Part shown: piece after piece, positions 14,410-17,735 of the stretch | Numbering within the stretch: the first letter of the stretch is position 1 | How the letters are laid out: each line of letters opens with the position of its first letter | NCBI GenBank assembly: GCA_035528235.1 | Contig: DATKZB010000248.1 | Location: 1-17,735, forward strand | Direction of reading: 5' to 3' | Length of the DNA: 17,735 nucleotides | From: DATKZB01 sp035528235 | GTDB taxonomy: Bacteria > Planctomycetota > Phycisphaerae > FEN-1346 | The notes under the pieces: model-generated | The model's input: the letters and a program-made list of their open reading frames with translations, nothing else | What the model was told of the DNA's origin: nothing | Database searches by the model: none | Program-made: the position numbers and the translations under genes

Positions 14410-15729
14410 TCAGGCCCCGCCGAGTCGTTTGCGGACGCTCTCGGCGTGGGCCGAGAGGCCCTCGACGTCGGCCATGCGATACAGGTCGTCGGCGTCGGCC
14501 GCCAGGGCGCCGCGGTCGTACTCGATAACGCTCATCGACCGCAGGAAATCGTTGGCCGTCAGACCGCTGGCCCACCGGGCCGTGCCGCCGGTCGGCAGCG
14601 TGTGGCTGGGCCCGGCCACGTAGTCGCCCACCGCCACGGGGGTGTACCGGCCCACGAAGACGGCCCCCGCGCAGCGGATGCTCCGCAAGATGTCCTTGGG
14701 CCGGCGGGCCTGGATCTCCAGGTGCTCGGGCGCCAGCAGGTTGGTCACGGCGGCGGCCTGATCCATGTCGGCCACCAGGACGATGGCGGAGTATTTCTTC
14801 AGGGCCTGCCGGATCGCCTCGGCGCGCTTCAGGGTCGCCACCTGCCCCTCGAGTTCCGCCGCGACGGCCTCGGCCAGGGCCTCGTCGGGCGTCACGAGGA
14901 TGGCCGAGCCGGGGTCGTGCTCGGCCTGGCTCAGCATGTCGGCGGCCACGAGACGGGCGTCGGCCGAAGCGTCGGCCAGCACCACGACCTCGCTCGGGCC
15001 GGCCAGGCTGTCGATGTCCACCCGACCATACACCATCTTCTTGGCGGTCTGGACGTACTGGTTGCCGGGGCCGACCACCTTCTCGACCGCCGGCACCGAC
15101 TCCGTGCCGTAGGCAAAGGCGGCGATGGCCGGCGTGCCGCCCATCCGATAGACCTCCGAGATGCCGCAGACGCGGCACGTGGCCAGGACCGCCGGGTGGA
15201 TGTCGCCATCGGCGGTGGGCGGCGAGGCCAAGGCCACCTGGGGCACGCCCGCCGACAGGGCCGGCACGGCCGCCATCACCACGCTCGACGGGTAAAACGC
15301 CCGCCCGCCCGGCACGTACACGCCCACCCGGGCCAGGGGCCGGTAGATAAGGCCCAGGCGGCGGCCGTCGCGGTCGAGCGTCGCGGGGCTCTTGTGCAGG
15401 ATGTGTCGCTGGAACCGCCGCACGGCGTCGCGGACCCGCGTGACGGTGCGGATGAAGTCGCGCGGCATGGCGTTGTAGGCGGCCTCGAGGGTCTCGGCAG
15501 GGACGCGCAGGTCGACGGGCGCGATGGAGGCCCGGTCGAGCGTGGTCGTCCACTCGCACACGGCCGCATCGCCGCGCCGGCGGACGTCGTCGAGGATGCG
15601 ACGGACCTCGGTCTCGACCTGGGCCGCGTAGCCGCCCGAGACCATGCCCTGCTCGGCGCTGAGTCCCGCCCGGAGGGTCTCGAGTGCCGCGCGGCCGCGC
15701 GGTGTCCGGCAGTCCATTCGGCGAATCAC
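14410..15729 (-). CDS. hisD: Histidinol dehydrogenase
   Basis: 439 aa from GTG 15729, which has GGAG 7 nt upstream; an ATG at 15717 is the alternative. It oxidises histidinol to histidine with two NAD, the last step of the pathway, in the cytoplasm. Zinc ligands match the E. coli pattern: Q268 and H271 in SQAEHD, D369 in GDYVAGPSHTLPTGG, and H428 in EGLSAHAESV. The catalytic Glu-His pair is E335-H336 in APEHLE. RVGVYVPGGRAFYPSSVVM (134-152) and VVGPGNQYVQTAKK (218-231) are further signature segments. Length is normal. It is the first gene of the his unit, with a near-consensus promoter at 15765-15792. Confidence 0.96.
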   Translation of the reverse strand: MIRRMDCRTPRGRAALETLRAGLSAEQGMVSGGYAAQVETEVRRILDDVRRRGDAAVCEWTTTLDRASIAPVDLRVPAETLEAAYNAMPRDFIRTVTRVRDAVRRFQRHILHKSPATLDRDGRRLGLIYRPLARVGVYVPGGRAFYPSSVVMAAVPALSAGVPQVALASPPTADGDIHPAVLATCRVCGISEVYRMGGTPAIAAFAYGTESVPAVEKVVGPGNQYVQTAKKMVYGRVDIDSLAGPSEVVVLADASADARLVAADMLSQAEHDPGSAILVTPDEALAEAVAAELEGQVATLKRAEAIRQALKKYSAIVLVADMDQAAAVTNLLAPEHLEIQARRPKDILRSIRCAGAVFVGRYTPVAVGDYVAGPSHTLPTGGTARWASGLTANDFLRSMSVIEYDRGALAADADDLYRMADVEGLSAHAESVRKRLGGA

Positions 15730-15764
15730 GACGGTTCTCCGTCCCGAAGTGCTCCCAGGCCGCG

Positions 15765-15792
15765 ATTATAGTCGCGCCCCCGCCCGATTCAA
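15765..15792 (-). promoter_or_regulatory. his operon promoter
   Basis: On the minus strand TTGAAT (15787-15792), a 16-bp spacer and a perfect TATAAT (15765-15770). The leader would be about 30 nt, too short for a histidine leader peptide or T-box, so no attenuation is visible. Confidence 0.7.
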
Positions 15793-15813
15793 CCGGAAAG
15801 GCGCCGTTACGAT

Positions 15814-15852
15814 CACGGGTTGACAAGCAACCCGTGGCACGTGACAACAGCG
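15814..15852 (+). repeat. Hairpin repeat, family C (copy C3), exact inverted copy of C4
   Basis: Arms CACGGGTTG (15814-15822) and CAACCCGTG (15828-15836), then GGCAC and GTGACAACAGCG. The whole 39 bases recur without a mismatch on the opposite strand at 17607-17645, beyond the HEAT-repeat gene. Confidence 0.85.
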
Positions 15853-15929
15853 AGGGCCGGGTGGCCACCGCTCCCTGACGGTTGCGGCTCGGATAGGAGG
15901 CGTTGCGTTCCCCGCGGCGGGGTTTTCGG

Positions 15930-15957
15930 TTGTCCGACGGGCACGGCCGGCTATACT
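15930..15957 (+). promoter_or_regulatory. Promoter of the HEAT-repeat gene
   Basis: TTGTCC (15930-15935, 4 of 6), a 16-bp spacer and TATACT (15952-15957, 5 of 6). The leader would be about 90 nt and GC-rich. Confidence 0.55.
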
Positions 15958-16056
15958 GGCCATCCGGTCGGCGGACGGGGCCGGCTGCCCCGCCGGCGTG
16001 CCGATGCGTGTACCGTGGCGCCTCCAGGCCACGAACCTCAGGGAGGAGATACGACC

Positions 16057-17541
16057 GTGACCCCTACCAGGCACTCGTTGTGGCGTGTGGCAATCGGGTC
16101 GGCTGCGTGCGTCCTGGCGGTACTCTGGGTCGTGCCGGCCGTCGCCGGGGAGCCCGAGCGGATTTACCGGTCGCTCTGGAAGGCCCGGTCGGATGCGTCG
16201 GAGCGGCACGTCCGGTGCGCGGCCATCCTGGGGCTGGCCAGGGCCGTGGGCATCGGCGCGATGGGCGACATCGTCGAGGCCATGAAGAGCGACGACGTCC
16301 AGATTCGCTCCGCCGCCGGTGACGCCGCCGTCGCCATGCCCGGCGAGGACGTGACGAAGCAGTGGATCGACCACCTGGCGGCCGTGCCGGTCGAGGCCAA
16401 GCCGGGCGTCGTCGAAATTTTGGAGCGTCGCGGGGGCGAGCAGGCCCTCGGGGCCGTCCTGGAGACCATGAAAGCGAAGGACGCCACGGTGCGGCTGGCG
16501 GCGGTGGGGGCGGCCAAGTCGTTCCCCGGCACGCGGGCCGTGGTGCCGCTGGTCGCCTTCCTGGCCTCCGAGAGTCGCGTCGAGAGGGACGTGGCCCGGC
16601 GGTCGCTGGAGCGGATACCCGGCGACGAGGTCGGCGCCGCCGTCGCGTCGGCCCTGCCGACGGTGGCACCGCCGGTGCGGCGCGAACTGCTCGGCGTCTT
16701 GGCGGCACGCGGGGCACGCGACCAGACCGACGCCATCCTGGCCTGTACCAAGGACCCCGACAAGGGCGTCCAGGAAGAGGCCGTCAAGGCCCTCGAACCG
16801 CTGGGCGGCGAGAAACACGTCGCCACGCTCATCGAGATGCTGGTGACGACCGACAGCGGCGGCGTCCGCGGGGCGGCCGAGCGGTCGCTGGGGGCGATCT
16901 GCGCCCGGTCGAACCGCGACGCCTGCGTCGCTCAGATCCTGCCCGCCACGGAGAAGGCCGGCGTCGACGCCCGCTGCGCCCTGATCCGCGTCCTCCAGAA
17001 GGCCCCCACGAAGAAGGCCCTGGAAGCCGTTCGCGCCGCCGTCAAGGACAACGACGAGAAGATTCGGGAGGCCGGCGTGCGGGCCCTTTCGGAATGGCCC
17101 GGCCGCGAGGTGGCCCCCGACCTGCTGGCCATCGCCCGCGAGGGCGCCAGCCAGACGCAGCAGGTGCTGGCGCTGCGCGGGTACGTGCGGCTCGTCAAGG
17201 ACGACCGGAAACTCTCCGGCCCCGAAAAGGTGGCCATGTACAAGGACGCCATGCAGGCCGCCAAGCGGGCCGAGGAAAAGAAGATGGTCCTGTCGGCCCT
17301 GGGCGAGGTCAAGGACATCGAGGCCCTCAAGTGGATTGCCGAGTTCCTGGGCGTCGACGGTCTGAAGGAAGAGGCCGCGGCGGCGGCCGTCCGCATCGGA
17401 CGCGAGTTCCGCGGCGACGTCCGGGCCGAGCCCCTCAAGACCGTCGCCATCGACGTCATGAAGAAGGTGCTGGAGGTCTCGAAGAACGACAACGTCCGCC
17501 GCGATGCCGAACGGGTCGTCCGCGAGGCCGAGCGGAAGTAA
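16057..17541 (+). CDS. Exported HEAT-repeat protein
   Basis: 494 aa from GTG 16057, with GGAGGAG (16042-16048) 8 nt upstream; the frame is open to 15820 but only through repeat C3. Residues 1-30 form a signal peptide (VAIGSAACVLAVLWVVPAVA, cut before GEPE). The rest is alpha-helical tandem repeats of the HEAT/PBS-lyase type, about 30-35 residues each. Examples are AILGLARAVG...IVEAMKSDDVQIRSAA, VLETMKAKDATVRLAAVGAA, and VRAAVKDNDEKIREAGVRAL. The pattern D-x-x-[VI]-R-x-x-A recurs. Such proteins are protein-binding scaffolds; exported forms are frequent in Planctomycetota. No enzymatic motif is visible, and the partner is unknown. It is a single-gene unit with its own promoter. Confidence 0.9.
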   Translation: MTPTRHSLWRVAIGSAACVLAVLWVVPAVAGEPERIYRSLWKARSDASERHVRCAAILGLARAVGIGAMGDIVEAMKSDDVQIRSAAGDAAVAMPGEDVTKQWIDHLAAVPVEAKPGVVEILERRGGEQALGAVLETMKAKDATVRLAAVGAAKSFPGTRAVVPLVAFLASESRVERDVARRSLERIPGDEVGAAVASALPTVAPPVRRELLGVLAARGARDQTDAILACTKDPDKGVQEEAVKALEPLGGEKHVATLIEMLVTTDSGGVRGAAERSLGAICARSNRDACVAQILPATEKAGVDARCALIRVLQKAPTKKALEAVRAAVKDNDEKIREAGVRALSEWPGREVAPDLLAIAREGASQTQQVLALRGYVRLVKDDRKLSGPEKVAMYKDAMQAAKRAEEKKMVLSALGEVKDIEALKWIAEFLGVDGLKEEAAAAAVRIGREFRGDVRAEPLKTVAIDVMKKVLEVSKNDNVRRDAERVVREAERK

Positions 17542-17557
17542 GCCCCCGGCCGATGTT

Positions 17558-17585
17558 GTAGGGGCACGACATGTCGTGCCCCTAC
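17558..17585. repeat. 28-bp perfect palindrome (family E, copy E2)
   Basis: GTAGGGGCACGACA (17558-17571) is followed by its exact reverse complement (17572-17585). It starts 17 nt after the HEAT gene stop and could form a transcript-end hairpin, though without a T-run. It runs directly into a partial family A tail (17581-17603). Confidence 0.85.
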
Positions 17586-17606
17586 GGGCTTGCGATGCCA
17601 CCCGGC

Positions 17607-17645
17607 CGCTGTTGTCACGTGCCACGGGTTGCTTGTCAACCCGTG
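17607..17645 (-). repeat. Hairpin repeat, family C (copy C4)
   Basis: Exact reverse-complement copy of C3 (15814-15852). On the minus strand it has arms CACGGGTTG and CAACCCGTG and the tail GGCACGTG. Confidence 0.85.
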
Positions 17646-17648
17646 GGA

Positions 17649-17674
17649 GTAGGCCGCGGCACGCCGCGGCCTAC
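17649..17674. repeat. 26-nt near-perfect palindrome (family E, copy E3)
   Basis: Arms GTAGGCCGCGGC (17649-17660) and GCCGCGGCCTAC (17663-17674) with only AC between. Its ends GTAGG/CCTAC match E2, but the interior is unrelated. Confidence 0.8.
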
Positions 17675-17682
17675 ATCGTTTG

Positions 17683-17708
17683 CACGGCTTGCAAGCAAGC
17701 CGTGGCAC
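17683..17708 (+). repeat. Hairpin repeat, family C (copy C5)
   Basis: Arms CACGGCTTGC and GCAAGCCGTG with an AA centre, plus the GGCAC tail. It differs from C2 (9360-9385) at one base, in the loop. Confidence 0.85.
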
Positions 17709-17735
17709 GCATGAGAACGGGCGTGCCCGTGATGG

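Larger units (their letters stand above)
15730..16056. other. 327-bp divergent intergenic region between hisD and the HEAT-repeat gene
   Basis: No credible gene. It holds the his promoter (minus), family C repeat C3, a small GC hairpin followed by TTTT (15910-15926), and the promoter and leader of the HEAT-repeat gene (plus). The hairpin plus T-run on the plus strand could stop transcripts entering from the left. Confidence 0.65.

Noticed and set aside
15730..15764. Histidine leader peptide, attenuator or T-box upstream of hisD
   Set aside because: The predicted leader is only about 30 nt, with no His-codon run and no room for competing stems.
15903..16322. Small plus-strand gene following a GGAGG at 15896
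   Set aside because: It starts with TTG, runs through the HEAT promoter and overlaps the HEAT gene out of frame, and its protein has no recognisable feature.
15766..17625. Minus-strand 619-codon frame opposite the HEAT-repeat gene
   Set aside because: It has no motif or ribosome binding site and runs through repeats at both ends. The plus strand has a signal peptide, regular HEAT repeats, a promoter and a Shine-Dalgarno site.
17558..17708. CRISPR-like array
   Set aside because: The repeats are different palindromes with no uniform spacers, and no cas gene is present.

Overview
The window is high-GC bacterial DNA. Its gene families point to a member of the Planctomycetota, probably near the Phycisphaerae. 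The clues are very large secreted proteins of unknown function in paralogous pairs, a secreted HEAT-repeat protein, a pyrophosphate-type phosphofructokinase, a mix of GTG and ATG starts with an AAGGAG-type site about 8 nt upstream, and many palindromic repeats in the intergenic DNA. The taxonomic guess is inference; no rRNA or other phylogenetic marker is present.

Layout. 57-6121 (minus): a two-gene, ATGA-coupled operon of large exported proteins (1336 and 685 aa) that share a conserved block of about 85 residues. The larger one also has TPR, coiled-coil and degenerate secretin-like segments. 6283-6924 (plus): a metal-dependent cyclase/kynurenine-formamidase-type hydrolase. 7311-8885 (plus): an exported HExxH metallopeptidase-like protein. 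8991-9284 (minus): a small PQ-loop-like membrane protein. 9416-10975 (minus): a DUF1846 protein, divergent from a PPi-dependent phosphofructokinase (pfp, 11289-12503, plus). 12571-15729 (minus): a histidine biosynthesis cluster hisD-hisC-hisB behind a near-consensus promoter. 16057-17541 (plus): an exported HEAT-repeat protein with its own promoter, divergent from hisD.

How the genes fit together: the his genes are one transcription unit for two late steps (HisC, HisD) and one middle step (HisB) of histidine synthesis. Pfp is glycolytic. The paralogous exported pair looks like an envelope system of unknown role. The other genes look like independent units.

The most unusual layer is intergenic. 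Nearly every gap holds short hairpin elements that fall into several families. Several families occur as inverted pairs whose stems differ by compensatory base changes, which resembles REP/BIME elements. One such pair sits inside the his operon between hisD and hisC. I see no tRNA, rRNA, CRISPR array, insertion sequence or phage gene.
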